Source of the DNA: Leuconostoc palmae
GTDB taxonomy: Bacteria; Bacillota; Bacilli; Lactobacillales; Lactobacillaceae
Length of the DNA stretch: 64,000 bases
NCBI RefSeq assembly: GCF_019656075.1
Contig: NZ_BPKZ01000001.1
Span: 202,717 to 266,716, forward strand
Reading direction: 5' to 3'
Within the stretch, counting starts at the first letter, position 1, and the number at the start of each line of letters is the position of its first letter. The notes beneath the pieces were generated by a model. It saw only the letters and a program-made list of their open reading frames with translations. It ran no database searches and had not been told where the DNA came from. The translations under genes were made by a program, and so were the position numbers. Shown here piece after piece: positions 28,031 through 38,355 of the stretch.

Positions 28031-29701
28031 ATGGCAGAAAAAAACATTGTCATTGTTGGCGCTGGGTTTGGTGGTGTATTCGCAGCAAAAACATTGTCAA
28101 AGAAGTTAAAATCACATAAAGAATATAATATTATTTTAATCGATAAACATTCTTACTTCACATACATGACAGAATTGCACGAAGTGGCTTCAGAACGTGT
28201 TTTACCTAAGCATGTTCAAGAAGATTTAGAGCATCTCTTTTACCAAAATAAAAATGTTAAACTATTGACTGCTGAAGTAAACGGTATTGATAAATCAGCT
28301 AAAATTGTCAAAACAACACATGGCGATATTAGTTATGAAAAACTACTTTTAGCCGTTGGTGGTCAATCCAATGATTTTGGTACTCCAGGTGTTAAAGAGC
28401 ATGGTTTTGAACTATGGTCAATGGAAGAATCATTAAAAATACGTGCACATATTGAAAACATTATCGGACAAGGTGCCGGAGAGTTAGATCCAATAAAGCG
28501 TGAACAACTCCTAACAGTTGCAGTAGTTGGTTCTGGATTCACCGGTGCTGAGTTAATGGGTGAATTTATTGAACAACGTAAAATTCTTGCAAGAGATTAC
28601 AAACTAGATGAAAAGGAAATCAAGCTCGTATTGCTGGAAGCCTCTCCTTCAATTCTTAATATGTTAAAGGATCGTAATCTTGCTAATAAAGCGTTTAAAT
28701 ACATGACAGACAACGGTGTTGACATCCGTCTTAATTCTCGCGTTACAGGTGTCACAGAAGATGGTGTTGTATTTTCTGATGATACAACCTTACCAACAAA
28801 GTCATTAATTTGGACAGCCGGTGTTAAAGCAAAGTCATTTATTTCTGATTGGGGATTTAAATATGGACGCGGTGGTCGTATCGAAGCTGATGATTACATG
28901 CGTGCTACATTAGACGATGAAACACCAGCTGCTGATATTTATGTTGCTGGTGACACATTGTCATACGTCGATGAAAAAACTGGTCCAGTTCCTCAAACAG
29001 TTGAAGGTGCTGAAAGTGCTGCTAGAACTGCTTCTAACAACATTTTAGCTGATTTGGGGTTTGGAAAAGCAAAGACTTTTTCAGAATTAGTCAGTTATCA
29101 TGGTTTTGCGGTTTCTATCGGTTCTCAGTACACAGTTGCTAGTCTATTAGGCTTAAACTTCTCTGGTTTCTTTGCAAGCCTTGCAAAACATGGTATTAAT
29201 TTATTTTTCTATTCTCAAATACGATCAATGTACTCTATTTTCCATTACATGCTTGACGAATTTTTCCGAACAGAAAATGGCCGTAACCCATTCAAAGGGT
29301 CTATTTCTAGATTAGGTAACGTTTTGTGGTCAACACCATTACGTATTTTCTTAGGACTTTTCTGGATACTAGCTGCTCTAGGTAATCTTGGTAGTTTGAA
29401 TGACTTGTTCTGGCAAAATAGTGTATTGAGTTTTGTTGAAATTGCTACTGGTGCTGGTATATTAGTTGGCTTAATGACTTGGCCATTAGCACTTGTTTCA
29501 ATTGTGCTAACTATTGCTGCTTGGGCAACTAATGGATACGATATAACACATTTGTTCTTAATCCTTTCAAGCCTTGCTATCATGAATGGATCTGGTCGTG
29601 GATTTGGATTGGACTTTTATGTTGTGCCACTACTACAAAAGATTTTTGGTGGTCTTTGGTACGGTAAATCTAAATCTGTCTATGACGACTTACAAAAATA
29701 A
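28031..29701 (+). CDS. ndh: type II NADH dehydrogenase with C-terminal DoxX-like membrane domain
   Basis: NDH-2 oxidises NADH with FAD and passes electrons to quinone without proton pumping. Of 556 residues, about 1-400 are the flavoprotein: FAD-binding VIVGAGFGGVFAA at residues 7-19, NADH-binding VAVVGSGFTGAELMGEF, and the second FAD contact YVAGDTLSY. Residues about 435-530 hold three to four hydrophobic spans resembling DoxX/DoxD, which is longer than the usual 400-residue NDH-2. It is followed by a polyprenyl diphosphate synthase, suggesting menaquinone respiration. No cytochrome bd genes lie in the window. Preceded by AAGGAAG. Confidence 0.9.
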   Translation: MAEKNIVIVGAGFGGVFAAKTLSKKLKSHKEYNIILIDKHSYFTYMTELHEVASERVLPKHVQEDLEHLFYQNKNVKLLTAEVNGIDKSAKIVKTTHGDISYEKLLLAVGGQSNDFGTPGVKEHGFELWSMEESLKIRAHIENIIGQGAGELDPIKREQLLTVAVVGSGFTGAELMGEFIEQRKILARDYKLDEKEIKLVLLEASPSILNMLKDRNLANKAFKYMTDNGVDIRLNSRVTGVTEDGVVFSDDTTLPTKSLIWTAGVKAKSFISDWGFKYGRGGRIEADDYMRATLDDETPAADIYVAGDTLSYVDEKTGPVPQTVEGAESAARTASNNILADLGFGKAKTFSELVSYHGFAVSIGSQYTVASLLGLNFSGFFASLAKHGINLFFYSQIRSMYSIFHYMLDEFFRTENGRNPFKGSISRLGNVLWSTPLRIFLGLFWILAALGNLGSLNDLFWQNSVLSFVEIATGAGILVGLMTWPLALVSIVLTIAAWATNGYDITHLFLILSSLAIMNGSGRGFGLDFYVVPLLQKIFGGLWYGKSKSVYDDLQK

Positions 29702-29706
29702 TTTTT

Positions 29707-29738
29707 TAAAAAGTGCGATGATTCTTTTCTCGCACTTT
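29707..29738 (+). terminator. ndh terminator
   Basis: AAAGTGCGA and TCGCACTTT form a nine-bp stem around an 11-base loop, six bases after the ndh stop. Confidence 0.65.
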
Positions 29739-29797
29739 GTACATAATACCTGTATACTGGTTAATAGTATACTTGAGAGAAATAGAGAAAATTTAAC

Positions 29798-30799
29798 ATG
29801 GCAACGCCTACTTTACCTAAAATTTGGAATGACTTCCCAGAACTATCTGCTCCTTTACAGTCTGTTCTAGCAGATATATCTTCTAGCTGGCATATTGGTT
29901 TTGATGAAATTGATAGCGCTATACGCTCACAATTAAATGCCGGCAAACTAATCCGACCATCCTTAACTCTGATGTTTTCAAATCTTACAAAAAATCCTTA
30001 TAGTGAGGAAGCTGTTGCTTTAGGCGCCAGTGTTGAGTTACTACATCTTGCAACATTAATTCATGATGATATTATTGATCAATCAAAATTACGTCGTGGA
30101 CATGAGAGTATTCAAAGTCAGTTTGGCGCTGATACTGCCGTATATGCTGGTGACTATCTGCTGACAGGTATGTTTTCTTTACTACAAAAAGCAAATAAAA
30201 AAGATGCTAGCGGATTAGCCCTAAAAGCATTACAAGAAATACTTTTCGGTGAACTCACTCAAAAACATAATAGATACGATTTAAATTCTAACTTCTCGTC
30301 TTATTTGCAGCAAATTAAAGGTAAAACTGCAGCATTATTCCGACTAAGTGTTACTTTCGGTATTGTGAGTGGCAGTGACGACTACGATAATGAGCTCTTA
30401 GAAACAGTTGCAAAATTAGGTGAAAATATTGGAATTACTTTTCAGTTATTAGATGATTATTTAGATTTTGAATCAACTGAAGAAAATATTTCTTTGGGTA
30501 AACCCATTGGTCAAGATGTTCGTAATGGTATCTATACAGCCCCCATACTATTTGCCTTAGAAGATAGTCTTATTACAAATAAAATAAGACCGTTACTACT
30601 GAAGCGAGATTTAATTACCAATGAGGAGTTGCTAATTTTACACGAACTTATCAATAATAGTAGCGCAATGCAGAAAATGTCTGATTTGTTAAGTGACTAT
30701 TCTCAACAATTAAACGACATGATTCAAAAACTACCTAGTAACATATTACGTACACAATTAGAAACATTGAGCCAATTGTTACTTAACAGAACCTACTAA
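29798..30799 (+). CDS. polyprenyl diphosphate synthase (menaquinone side chain)
   Basis: A trans-prenyltransferase of 333 residues condensing IPP units to an all-trans long-chain diphosphate, most likely the menaquinone tail. Both aspartate-rich motifs are present: LIHDDIIDQS (about residue 88) and LLDDYLDFE (about 220), along with GKLIRPSL and GKPIGQDVRNG. The residue before the first DDxxD region is not bulky aromatic (LATLIHDD), consistent with a long chain. Linked to ndh. The two-subunit heptaprenyl synthase partner is not here, so it may be a homomeric IspB-like enzyme. The stop codon lies in the palindrome at 30795. Confidence 0.88.
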   Translation: MATPTLPKIWNDFPELSAPLQSVLADISSSWHIGFDEIDSAIRSQLNAGKLIRPSLTLMFSNLTKNPYSEEAVALGASVELLHLATLIHDDIIDQSKLRRGHESIQSQFGADTAVYAGDYLLTGMFSLLQKANKKDASGLALKALQEILFGELTQKHNRYDLNSNFSSYLQQIKGKTAALFRLSVTFGIVSGSDDYDNELLETVAKLGENIGITFQLLDDYLDFESTEENISLGKPIGQDVRNGIYTAPILFALEDSLITNKIRPLLLKRDLITNEELLILHELINNSSAMQKMSDLLSDYSQQLNDMIQKLPSNILRTQLETLSQLLLNRTY

Positions 30800-30853
30800 T
30801 ACAAAATAAAAAGCTTGGAGCAATTTGCTCCAAGCTTTTTATTTTGTATTAGT
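30795..30853. terminator. 59-base bidirectional terminator palindrome
   Basis: Perfect 29-base arms around one central T, from ACTAATAC to GTATTAGT, with a GC core GCTTGGAGCAA. It ends both the plus-strand polyprenyl synthase gene and the minus-strand alpha operon (rplQ), and includes the stop codon of the former. Confidence 0.85.
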
Positions 30854-30871
30854 TTAACTCGTAAAGTAATA

Positions 30872-31255
30872 TTAATCAACAAGTTCCAAGATGACCAATT
30901 GAGCGGCATCGCCACGACGTTGGACAGTCTTGAGAATTCTTGTGTAACCACCATTACGTTCTGCAAAGCGAGGTGCAACGTCATCAAACAACTTTTGCAA
31001 AGCTGATTGTACTTTCACGTTGTCGCCGTCTTCAATAACGTCAGCAACTTCATTGCGAACGAATGCAGCAGCTTGACGACGAGCCGCCAAGTCACCACGC
31101 TTACCTAATGTAATCATTTTGTCAGTAGTTTTACGGACTTCTTTAGCACGTGCTTCTGTTGTTGTAATACGACCATTAATCAAAAGATCTGTAGTCAAAT
31201 CACGCAACATAGCTTTACGTTGTGAAGATGTACGACCCAACTTACGATATGGCAT
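30872..31255 (-). CDS. rplQ: 50S ribosomal protein L17
   Basis: L17 (127 aa) lies at the 50S exit-tunnel side. It begins [19 protein letters not shown], contains [14 protein letters not shown] and ends [15 protein letters not shown]. Last gene of the alpha operon, 37 bases after rpoA. Confidence 0.97.
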   Translation of the reverse strand: MPYRKLGRTSSQRKAMLRDLTTDLLINGRITTTEARAKEVRKTTDKMITLGKRGDLAARRQAAAFVRNEVADVIEDGDNVKVQSALQKLFDDVAPRFAERNGGYTRILKTVQRRGDAAQLVILELVD

Positions 31256-31292
31256 TGGTGAATCCTCCTTTTTTGTAGTATAAAGACATATG

Positions 31293-32237
31293 TTAATCTT
31301 CCTTGCGGAATCCTAAGCCCATTTCAATGAGTTTTTCTTGGATTTCGTCAAGTGATTTCCGACCGAGATTACGCACTTTCATCATGTCAGCTTCAGTGCG
31401 ATCCGTCAACTCTACAATAGTGTTGATACCGGCCCTTTTGAGACAATTATAAGAGCGAACTGATAGATCTAAATCTTCAATTGGCGCAGAATCTGATGCG
31501 TTAGCTGTAACTGGTTCTGCTTCAACCATAACACTAGCTTCTGCTGCTACTGGAGATATATCCATGAACAAGTTTAAATGTTCAGCCAATATTTTTGAGC
31601 CTAAACTCAAAGCATCACTTGGCTTAATTGAACCATTTGTCCAAATATCAAATGTAAGCTTATCATAGTCATCACGTGAACCAACACGAGTATTTTCTAC
31701 ATGATAATTTACACGTTCGATAGGCGTATAAATTGAATCAACTGCCAAAACACCAATTGGCATTTCTTCGCGCAATTGCTTATTCTCATCAGCAGATGAA
31801 TAACCACGACCTTTAACTGCTGTAACAGTCATATGTAATGATTTACCTGCTGCTACAGTAGCAATATGCAAATCTGGATTCAAAACTTCTACATCTGCCC
31901 CTGCTTGCAAATCTGCAGCAGTTACATCTGCAGGACCTTGAACATCAATTTCAAGGCTACGTTCATCATCAGAATCAATTGCCAACACAACTTTCTTAAG
32001 ATTTAAGATAATTTGTGTGACATCTTCAACAACGCCATCCACTGTTGAAAACTCGTGGACAACACCGTCAATTTGAACCGTGTTAACGGCTGCACCTGGT
32101 AACGAAGATAATAATATACGACGCAAAGAGTTGCCTAACGTTGTACCATACCCACGCTCAAGAGGTTCTACAACAAACTTGCCATAGTGTGCATCCTCTT
32201 CGATGTTATGAATATTTGGCTTTTCAAATTCAATCAT
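31293..32237 (-). CDS. rpoA: RNA polymerase alpha subunit
   Basis: The alpha dimer nucleates RNA polymerase assembly and contacts promoters and activators. 314 residues: N-terminal domain with [29 protein letters not shown], a linker near 225-240 and a C-terminal domain with [17 protein letters not shown] and the helix-hairpin-helix [12 protein letters not shown]. It lies between rpsK and rplQ in standard order. It retains one cysteine (SYNCL), unlike beta. Confidence 0.98.
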   Translation of the reverse strand: MIEFEKPNIHNIEEDAHYGKFVVEPLERGYGTTLGNSLRRILLSSLPGAAVNTVQIDGVVHEFSTVDGVVEDVTQIILNLKKVVLAIDSDDERSLEIDVQGPADVTAADLQAGADVEVLNPDLHIATVAAGKSLHMTVTAVKGRGYSSADENKQLREEMPIGVLAVDSIYTPIERVNYHVENTRVGSRDDYDKLTFDIWTNGSIKPSDALSLGSKILAEHLNLFMDISPVAAEASVMVEAEPVTANASDSAPIEDLDLSVRSYNCLKRAGINTIVELTDRTEADMMKVRNLGRKSLDEIQEKLIEMGLGFRKED

Positions 32238-32283
32238 CTGTAATTCTTACCCCTTCTTTCAAAGCAAGAGCAATGAAAATCAA

Positions 32284-32670
32284 TTAAACACGACGACGCT
32301 TTGGTGGGCGTGATCCGTTGTGGGGAACTGGTGTAACATCTTTGATTGATGTTACTTCCAAGCCGGCTGCTGCCAAAGCACGGATTGCTGATTCACGACC
32401 AGAACCTGGTCCCTTAACAGTAACCGAAACAGTGCGCATGTTCATTTCCATGGCACCTTTTGCTGCTGCTTCTGCTGCCATTTGAGCAGCGAATGGTGTT
32501 GACTTACGGCTTCCTTTGAAGCCAAGTGCACCAGCAGATGACCAAGCAACTGCATTACCTTGAACATCTGTAATCATAACAATAGTGTTGTTGAATGTTG
32601 AATGGATGTGTGCTACACCTGATTCAATATTCTTTTTCACACGACGCTTACGCGTTGTACGACCTGCCAT
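32284..32670 (-). CDS. rpsK: 30S ribosomal protein S11
   Basis: S11 (128 aa) forms the platform near the E site. It has [41 protein letters not shown] and ends [16 protein letters not shown] as in the family. Separated from rpsM by a 133-base gap without recognisable genes. Confidence 0.97.
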   Translation of the reverse strand: MAGRTTRKRRVKKNIESGVAHIHSTFNNTIVMITDVQGNAVAWSSAGALGFKGSRKSTPFAAQMAAEAAAKGAMEMNMRTVSVTVKGPGSGRESAIRALAAAGLEVTSIKDVTPVPHNGSRPPKRRRV

Positions 32671-32803
32671 ATTGTTTGCCTCCTTTTCAATACATTTCTT
32701 ATAATTTCTCGGGTTAAAATTAATTAACCAACATTACACAACTAAGGTTGCGATAATCATTTGCCGTATCGATGAGGATACAACAGAAAAAGAAAAAACT
32801 ATT

Positions 32804-33175
32804 TTACTTTTTCTTACCAGCAATTGCTTTAGCTGGGCCTTTACGTGTACGGGCGTTGTTTTTCGTGTTTTGTCCACGAACTGGCAATCCCTTACGATGA
32901 CGAATGCCTCGGTATGAAGCGATTTCTTGCAAAGATTTGATGTCAAGAGACACCTTACGACGCAAGTCTCCTTCAAGTTGCAAGTTTAACTTGTCAACAG
33001 TTGCACGAATGGCATCTTCTTGATCTGCTGAAAGATCACGAACGCGGACGTCTTCTGAAACGCCTGCTTCAGCCAAAATATGTTGTGCAGTAGTATTACC
33101 GATTCCGTAAATGTATGTTAAGCCAATGACAATACGCTTGTCACGTGGCAAATCAATACCTGCTATACGAGCCAT
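32804..33175 (-). CDS. rpsM: 30S ribosomal protein S13
   Basis: S13 (123 aa) forms the head bridge to the 50S and touches P-site t[16 protein letters not shown] starts the protein, [10 protein letters not shown] is the conserved helix-turn, and [14 protein letters not shown] with a basic tail ends it. Follows rpmJ in the normal order. Confidence 0.97.
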   Translation of the reverse strand: MARIAGIDLPRDKRIVIGLTYIYGIGNTTAQHILAEAGVSEDVRVRDLSADQEDAIRATVDKLNLQLEGDLRRKVSLDIKSLQEIASYRGIRHRKGLPVRGQNTKNNARTRKGPAKAIAGKKK

Positions 33176-33257
33176 AACAATTTACCTCCTATTTAATATT
33201 TTGAAAATGACAATTATGTCGATTTACAATCATTTAATAAAATTGTGCTGTTAGAAA

Positions 33258-33377
33258 TTACTTTCCAGCACGTTGCTTGTGCTTAGGGTTAGCTGAGCAG
33301 ATGATCATTGTGCGACCATTACGCTTGATAACACGACAAGCATCACACATCTTTTTAACTGATGGGCGTACTTTCAT
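33258..33377 (-). CDS. rpmJ: 50S ribosomal protein L36, zinc-binding form
   Basis: A 39-residue protein read on the minus strand from ATG 33377 to TAA 33258. It starts [19 protein letters not shown] and continues with [15 protein letters not shown]. The zinc ligands are all present (C-x2-C, C, H), so L36 is the zinc (C+) form, in contrast to the lost zinc site in RpoC. It sits between infA and rpsM as usual, with AGGAGG before the ATG. Confidence 0.95.
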   Translation of the reverse strand: MKVRPSVKKMCDACRVIKRNGRTMIICSANPKHKQRAGK

Positions 33378-33422
33378 AATCTATTCCTCCTATTCGGTTA
33401 ACTGATTATTCCAAATCACTTC

Positions 33423-33638
33423 TTAACGGAAACGATAAGTAATACGACCTTTTGTTAAGTCGTATGGTGACATTTCAACAGTGACGCGGTCACCTGGTAA
33501 TATTCTAATAAAATTTTTTCTTATTTTACCAGAAACGTGCGCCAGGATAACTGCGCCATTTTCGAGTTCTACTTGGAACATCGCATTTGGTAGAGTTTCT
33601 TTAACTTTACCTTCGATTTCGATGACATCATTGGCCAT
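33423..33638 (-). CDS. infA: translation initiation factor IF-1
   Basis: IF-1 (71 aa) is an S1/OB-fold protein that occupies the 30S A site during initiation. It has [39 protein letters not shown] and normal length. AGGAGG precedes it. No map gene lies between adk and infA, as in other lactobacilli. Confidence 0.97.
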   Translation of the reverse strand: MANDVIEIEGKVKETLPNAMFQVELENGAVILAHVSGKIRKNFIRILPGDRVTVEMSPYDLTKGRITYRFR

Positions 33639-33740
33639 GCACTTAACCTCCTGTATTAATAATGTTCAACAATGCTGATAAGTGCTTAACCTATCAAATT
33701 ATACCAGATTTACCAGTATCTTTCAACGATGTCTTAATAA

Positions 33741-34304
33741 TTATAAATTATTCAATACATCCTTAACATCATGATACACCTCGGCAAGTTCACGTCCGCC
33801 ATCAATCGTGTGAAGCACACCTGCACGCTTGTAATAATCAACAAGAGGCAGATTAGCGGCTTTATTAACTTCTAAACGATTATCAATAACTTCGGGTGTA
33901 TCGTCAGCACGTCCACGTCCTAACAAACGTTGACGTAGCAAAGAATCAGAGACCTCAAAATAAAGTGTAGCAGATACTTTATCATCTTTTTTTGCTAGAT
34001 AATTATCTAAAAATTCGGCCTGAGCTTCATTTCTTGGATAACCATCAAGCATAAAACCATTTATTTGCACGTCATCTTGATTCAAACGATCAGCAACCAT
34101 TGCGTTTGTGATTTCGTCAGGGACTAAATTACCTGCATCCATGAATTCTCGTGCTTGTTTACCTAATTCTGTATCATGAGATAGATTAGCGCGGAATATA
34201 TCTCCAGTAGAGATATGAACAGTAGGATAGTCCTTCACAATAAATTCTGCCTGTGTGCCTTTTCCAGCACCTGGCAAACCCAACAAAATCAAATTTTTAG
34301 CCAT
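33741..34304 (-). CDS. adk: adenylate kinase
   Basis: Converts ATP + AMP to 2 ADP. 187 residues: P-loop [31 protein letters not shown] and the LID start [13 protein letters not shown]. The LID is the short form: the longer insert with four zinc-binding cysteines found in Bacillus Adk is missing. It overlaps the end of secY by eight bases. Confidence 0.96.
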   Translation of the reverse strand: MAKNLILLGLPGAGKGTQAEFIVKDYPTVHISTGDIFRANLSHDTELGKQAREFMDAGNLVPDEITNAMVADRLNQDDVQINGFMLDGYPRNEAQAEFLDNYLAKKDDKVSATLYFEVSDSLLRQRLLGRGRADDTPEVIDNRLEVNKAANLPLVDYYKRAGVLHTIDGGRELAEVYHDVKDVLNNL

Positions 34305-35631
34305 TAGTTGCCTCCCGATTTGCTAACTGTTTTTTTGTAATAAATCCAACATAGTTTCTTTTTTGCATTAAACCATCAATTTGTCGTATTAAATCTAAAG
34401 CAACACCAATCGCAATGAGTAAGCTTGTCCCACCCAATCCAATTTTTTCGTTTAAACTCCAACCATCAGATGCAATTAATGGTACAAGAGCAACAAATCC
34501 TAAAAATAAGGACCCTACAAAGCTTAAGTTTATTAGTAACTTTGACACAAATGCTTTTGTTTCGTCTCCAGGACGTACACCAACAATATATGCGCCTTGC
34601 TTTTGCAGGTTTTCGGCTAATTTTTCAGGATTAACTTGTACGAAAGCATAGAAATAAGTAAATATAATGATTAAAACGGTATATAATATTGCACCAGGAA
34701 GTGTTGTCATACTAAATATCTGTTGCATCACTTGATACCAATGCGCAGAAGCATATTTATCTTGGAATGCTAGCATGATAGTTTGTGGTGTACTAATAAA
34801 TGATGAGGCAAAAATTACTGGAATCACACCAGAAACATTGACTTTCAAAGGTAAATACGCCTCACTACCATACGATACTGCAGAACGTGTATATTGCATT
34901 TGTAAACGACGAGTTGCTTCGTAAAACCACGTTGTTATCCCAACAATTAAAATCATTGCAGATAACAATACTACCATAAAAATAATACCGTTTATCAAAT
35001 CATTTTGTCCTGCTTGTAAAACATTTTCTTTAAATATTTCATACAAACCTTCTGGTGCTTGTGCTATAATTCCAGCAAAAATGATCATGGAAACTCCGTT
35101 CCCCAGACCCTTTTCTGTAATCATTTCACCCAGCCACATTGCAAAAAATGTTCCTATTGTCATTACCGAACCGATAATAACAAATGACATGACATTATTT
35201 GTCTGACTGACTAGTCCATAAGCAGAAAGCGAGTTAAAACCAGCTGTTATTCCTACAGACTGCACAAAAGCAAGCACGAGCGTTAACCAACGTGTGGCGT
35301 TGTTCAACTTTCGCCGTCCAACTTCCCCTTGCTTACTCCATTCAACAAAGCGAGGCACGATATCTAACTGCAAAAGCTGCACAACAATTTGTGCCGTAAC
35401 GTATGGTGAAACACCCATTGCGAACAATGAATAGTTCATCAAGCCACCACCAGAAAAAATATTCAAAATATTCATTAATCCTGAGTTAGCCATATTCGCC
35501 ATTGCTGAAGGATTGACACCCGGAACAGTGATATGTGTTCCAATTCTATAAACAAAAAGAATTAAAAATGTCCATCCTAGCTTTTTACGAATATCTTTTT
35601 CACGTACTGCATTAAATAACGTGCGTAGCAT
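34297..35631 (-). CDS. secY: SecY preprotein translocase channel subunit
   Basis: SecY is the pore of the Sec translocon, working with SecE, SecG and the SecA motor (58243). 444 residues with about ten membrane spans. It has the N-terminal [17 protein letters not shown]2 with [21 protein letters not shown], the cytoplasmic loop [13 protein letters not shown] segment and [15 protein letters not shown]. Standard place between rplO and adk, sharing one base with rplO and overlapping adk. Confidence 0.97.
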   Translation of the reverse strand: MLRTLFNAVREKDIRKKLGWTFLILFVYRIGTHITVPGVNPSAMANMANSGLMNILNIFSGGGLMNYSLFAMGVSPYVTAQIVVQLLQLDIVPRFVEWSKQGEVGRRKLNNATRWLTLVLAFVQSVGITAGFNSLSAYGLVSQTNNVMSFVIIGSVMTIGTFFAMWLGEMITEKGLGNGVSMIIFAGIIAQAPEGLYEIFKENVLQAGQNDLINGIIFMVVLLSAMILIVGITTWFYEATRRLQMQYTRSAVSYGSEAYLPLKVNVSGVIPVIFASSFISTPQTIMLAFQDKYASAHWYQVMQQIFSMTTLPGAILYTVLIIIFTYFYAFVQVNPEKLAENLQKQGAYIVGVRPGDETKAFVSKLLINLSFVGSLFLGFVALVPLIASDGWSLNEKIGLGGTSLLIAIGVALDLIRQIDGLMQKRNYVGFITKKQLANREATNG

Positions 35632-36065
35632 TAAAGTACCTCAGTTGTTCCACCGGCTTGTTCAATGGCAGCTTTAGCAGCGCCAGAAAACTTATGTGCC
35701 TTAACAGTCAACTTCTTTTCAAGTTGACCGACAGCCAAAACTTTAATACCTGACTTTTGATTTTTAACAATACCGTTTTCAATCAAAAGTGCTGGTGTTA
35801 CTTCTGTGCCATCTGAGAATGTGTTCAACTTTTCCAAGTTAACCACAGCGAATTCCTTACGTGAAATGTTAGTAAATCCACGTTTTGGAATACGACGGTA
35901 CAAAGGCATTTGTCCACCTTCAAACCCCAAACGCACTTTGCCACGAGCCTTTTGACCCTTTTGACCACGTCCAGATGTCTTACCGTTTCCTGATGACGTA
36001 CCGCGACCTACACGGTTACGCAATTTGCGTGAACCAGCAGCAGGTTGTAATTCATTCAAGTTCAT
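35631..36065 (-). CDS. rplO: 50S ribosomal protein L15
   Basis: L15 (144 aa): basic N-terminus [38 protein letters not shown] and C-terminal [19 protein letters not shown]. It binds 23S rRNA during late 50S assembly. Follows rpmD. Confidence 0.97.
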   Translation of the reverse strand: MNLNELQPAAGSRKLRNRVGRGTSSGNGKTSGRGQKGQKARGKVRLGFEGGQMPLYRRIPKRGFTNISRKEFAVVNLEKLNTFSDGTEVTPALLIENGIVKNQKSGIKVLAVGQLEKKLTVKAHKFSGAAKAAIEQAGGTTEVL

Positions 36066-36094
36066 CTTTCGGTACCTCCTATTTTAATTGTTTA

Positions 36095-36277
36095 TTACTT
36101 TACTTCTTCGACGCTTACTAAGTGTGCAATGTGGAAAATTGCGCCACGAGTAGCTTCGTTATTAGGCTTCACCACTGAGCTAGACACGCGACCAAGCCCT
36201 AAAGACTTAACAATCGCACGTTGCTTTGGTAAGCGATGAGCCGCACTTTTAATCAAAGTGATTTTCAAATCAGCCAT
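36095..36277 (-). CDS. rpmD: 50S ribosomal protein L30
   Basis: L30 (60 aa): [25 protein letters not shown] with the conserved Lys-rich turn, then [17 protein letters not shown]. Normal bacterial length, between rpsE and rplO. Confidence 0.96.
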   Translation of the reverse strand: MADLKITLIKSAAHRLPKQRAIVKSLGLGRVSSSVVKPNNEATRGAIFHIAHLVSVEEVK

Positions 36278-36288
36278 TTTATCGCTCC

Positions 36289-36795
36289 TTATTCAGCCAA
36301 GTGTTCCAAAGAAACACCACGCAAAGCTGCTACTTGTTCCGCATCTTTTAAGCTTGACAAAGCATCAAAAGTTGCACGGACAACGTTTACTGGTGTAGCT
36401 GAGCCAAGTGACTTTGCAGTCACATCAGCAATACCTGCTAGTTCCATAACAGAACGTGCGGCACCACCAGCTGCAACACCAGATCCTTCTTCGGCTGGCT
36501 TGATCAAAATCTTACCGCCGCCCCATACGCCAAGGACGTCGTGAGGAATAGTCGTTGCCACTGTAGGAACAGTGATCAACTTACGCTTAGCATCTTCGAT
36601 AGCCTTGCGGATAGCTTCAGGCACTTCTTGTGCCTTTCCTGTACCAAAACCAACATGTCCTTGCTTATCACCAACAACAACCAACGCAGCAAAACGCAAA
36701 CGACGGCCACCTTTGACAACCTTTGTGACACGGTTAATAGCAACAACGTTTTCTTCTAATTCACCAAGTGACTTAGGGTTAACGAATTCAACCAT
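36289..36795 (-). CDS. rpsE: 30S ribosomal protein S5
   Basis: S5 (168 aa) contributes to decoding accuracy and mRNA unwinding. It has [44 protein letters not shown], the G-rich [19 protein letters not shown] and [15 protein letters not shown]. The positions altered in spectinomycin-resistant strains look ordinary. Confidence 0.97.
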   Translation of the reverse strand: MVEFVNPKSLGELEENVVAINRVTKVVKGGRRLRFAALVVVGDKQGHVGFGTGKAQEVPEAIRKAIEDAKRKLITVPTVATTIPHDVLGVWGGGKILIKPAEEGSGVAAGGAARSVMELAGIADVTAKSLGSATPVNVVRATFDALSSLKDAEQVAALRGVSLEHLAE

Positions 36796-36815
36796 TTTTT
36801 ATATTCCTCCTTTCC

Positions 36816-37169
36816 CTAGAACTTCAATCCGTTTTCACGGGCTGATTCTGCCAATGCTTGAACACGGCCGTGATATAGGTAACCACCACGATCGAAGATA
36901 ACATCTTCTAATCCTGCAGCCTTACCACGTGTTGCGATCAATTCACCAACTTTAGTAGCTTGTTCTGTTTTTGTACCTGATACTTCTGCATCATGGCTTG
37001 AGGCACTTGCTAGCGTTACACCCGCTACGTCATCAATTAATTGCGCGTAGATGTTTGCATTAGAACGAAAAACGTTCAAACGTGGGCGAGCAGCAGTACC
37101 AGAAATCTTTCCACGAACGCGCTTGTGACGCTTAACGCGGAGCTTGTTTTTATCTGGTTTTGAAATCAT
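36816..37169 (-). CDS. rplR: 50S ribosomal protein L18
   Basis: L18 (117 aa) binds 5S rRNA with L5. Basic start [20 protein letters not shown], then [20 protein letters not shown] and [26 protein letters not shown]. Confidence 0.97.
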   Translation of the reverse strand: MISKPDKNKLRVKRHKRVRGKISGTAARPRLNVFRSNANIYAQLIDDVAGVTLASASSHDAEVSGTKTEQATKVGELIATRGKAAGLEDVIFDRGGYLYHGRVQALAESARENGLKF

Positions 37170-37257
37170 AGCTGTGCTTTCCTTTTCTGATGGCTATAGG
37201 CCATTTTAATTTATGTTTAAATATAGGGGTTAAACTAAGTTAAATAAAGTATTAACT

Positions 37258-37794
37258 TTACTTACCAGTCTTACCTTCCTTACGACGTACAACTTCGCCT
37301 TCATAACGAATACCCTTACCTTTATAAGGTTCTGGTGAGCGAACAGCACGAATTTCAGCGGCGAAATCACCAACTTTTTGTTTAGAAATCCCTGAAACTT
37401 TGATTGTCAATGCATCAGGTACTTCTACTGTCAATTCTTCACGATCTTCGAAATCAACAGGGTGTGAATAACCAACTGATAAAGTTAACTTAGATCCTGC
37501 TTTTGCAGCACGGTATCCGACACCAACTAGCTTCAGTGTTTTAGTGAATCCTGTAGAAACACCTTCAACCATGTTAGCAACGTTTGCACGAGTTGTACCG
37601 TGCAACGCTTTAGTCTTATTATCGTCACTGCTACGTGTAAATGATACTTCTGTTCCTTCAACAGTCATTGAAATTTGTGAAGCAATTTCACGAGACAAAG
37701 AACCTTTAGGTCCCTTAACAGTAACAATTGCACCTTCCTGAGATACTTCAACATCTGCTGGAAGTGTAATTATTTTATTTCCAATACGGCTCAT
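37258..37794 (-). CDS. rplF: 50S ribosomal protein L6
   Basis: L6 (178 aa) lies near the factor-binding site. [16 protein letters not shown] opens the protein, [23 protein letters not shown] is in the middle, and [21 protein letters not shown] forms the conserved C-terminal signature. Confidence 0.97.
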   Translation of the reverse strand: MSRIGNKIITLPADVEVSQEGAIVTVKGPKGSLSREIASQISMTVEGTEVSFTRSSDDNKTKALHGTTRANVANMVEGVSTGFTKTLKLVGVGYRAAKAGSKLTLSVGYSHPVDFEDREELTVEVPDALTIKVSGISKQKVGDFAAEIRAVRSPEPYKGKGIRYEGEVVRRKEGKTGK

Positions 37795-37818
37795 GGTAAG
37801 TCTCCTTTCTTAGATATA

Positions 37819-38217
37819 TTACCAAACGTAAGCGATTACTTCGCCACCAATTTGCTTTGCTCTAGCTTCTTTGTCAGTAATCACACCAACCGAAGTAGAA
37901 ATAATAGCAACACCCAAACCATTCAACACCTTTGGTAATGAATCAGCTTTGGCATACTTACGCAAACCTGGCTTTGAAATACGCTTAATTCCTGTAATCA
38001 CACGATTACGGTCTTCTCCGTACTTAAGAAATACACGGATAACACCTTGCTTGTTATCTTCAATGTATTCTACGTCGCGAATAAAACCTTCTGATTTCAA
38101 GATTTCGGCGATGCTCTTTTTAATTTTTGATGCTGGAATTTCAACAACTTCGCGATTAGCCATATTGGCATTACGAATACGTGTTAACAAATCAGCAATT
38201 GGATCAGTCATAGACAT
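37819..38217 (-). CDS. rpsH: 30S ribosomal protein S8
   Basis: S8 (132 aa), central 16S-binding protein. [18 protein letters not shown], then [25 protein letters not shown] and the C-terminal [31 protein letters not shown]. It normally follows rpsN; here rpsN is missing and S8 follows a 138-base structured gap after rplE. Confidence 0.97.
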   Translation of the reverse strand: MSMTDPIADLLTRIRNANMANREVVEIPASKIKKSIAEILKSEGFIRDVEYIEDNKQGVIRVFLKYGEDRNRVITGIKRISKPGLRKYAKADSLPKVLNGLGVAIISTSVGVITDKEARAKQIGGEVIAYVW

Positions 38218-38355
38218 CTATCGATATCCTCCTTTTATTTTTGAACGGACATAATGAAATGACACGCTCTTAACTATTATAGACTATTTATGTCTATAAC
38301 AGTTAAAAACGTGTCACTCTTTTTATTAAGAGTAACAGACGTTTTTATCTGCTAA
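38218..38355 (-). other. rplE-rpsH gap: rpsN absent, long hairpin present
   Basis: In Firmicutes rpsN (S14, 61 codons in the zinc form) lies here. The gap is 138 bases, too short for it, and no S14-like frame is seen. It contains a stem at 38260-38316: TGACACG/CGTGTCA outside a three-base internal loop, then TTAACTGTTATAGAC paired with GTCTATAATAGTTAA around ATAAATA. A smaller hairpin (ACTCTT/AAGAGT) follows at 38316-38333. Possible roles: transcript processing, attenuation, or an insertion scar. Confidence 0.75.

Noticed and set aside
29586..29870. 94-codon plus-strand frame bridging ndh and the polyprenyl synthase gene
   Set aside because: It overlaps both genes in another frame and crosses the ndh terminator; no motif.
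32671..32803. 133-base rpsK-rpsM gap considered for a small gene
   Set aside because: No frame with a ribosome binding site or recognisable motif was seen.
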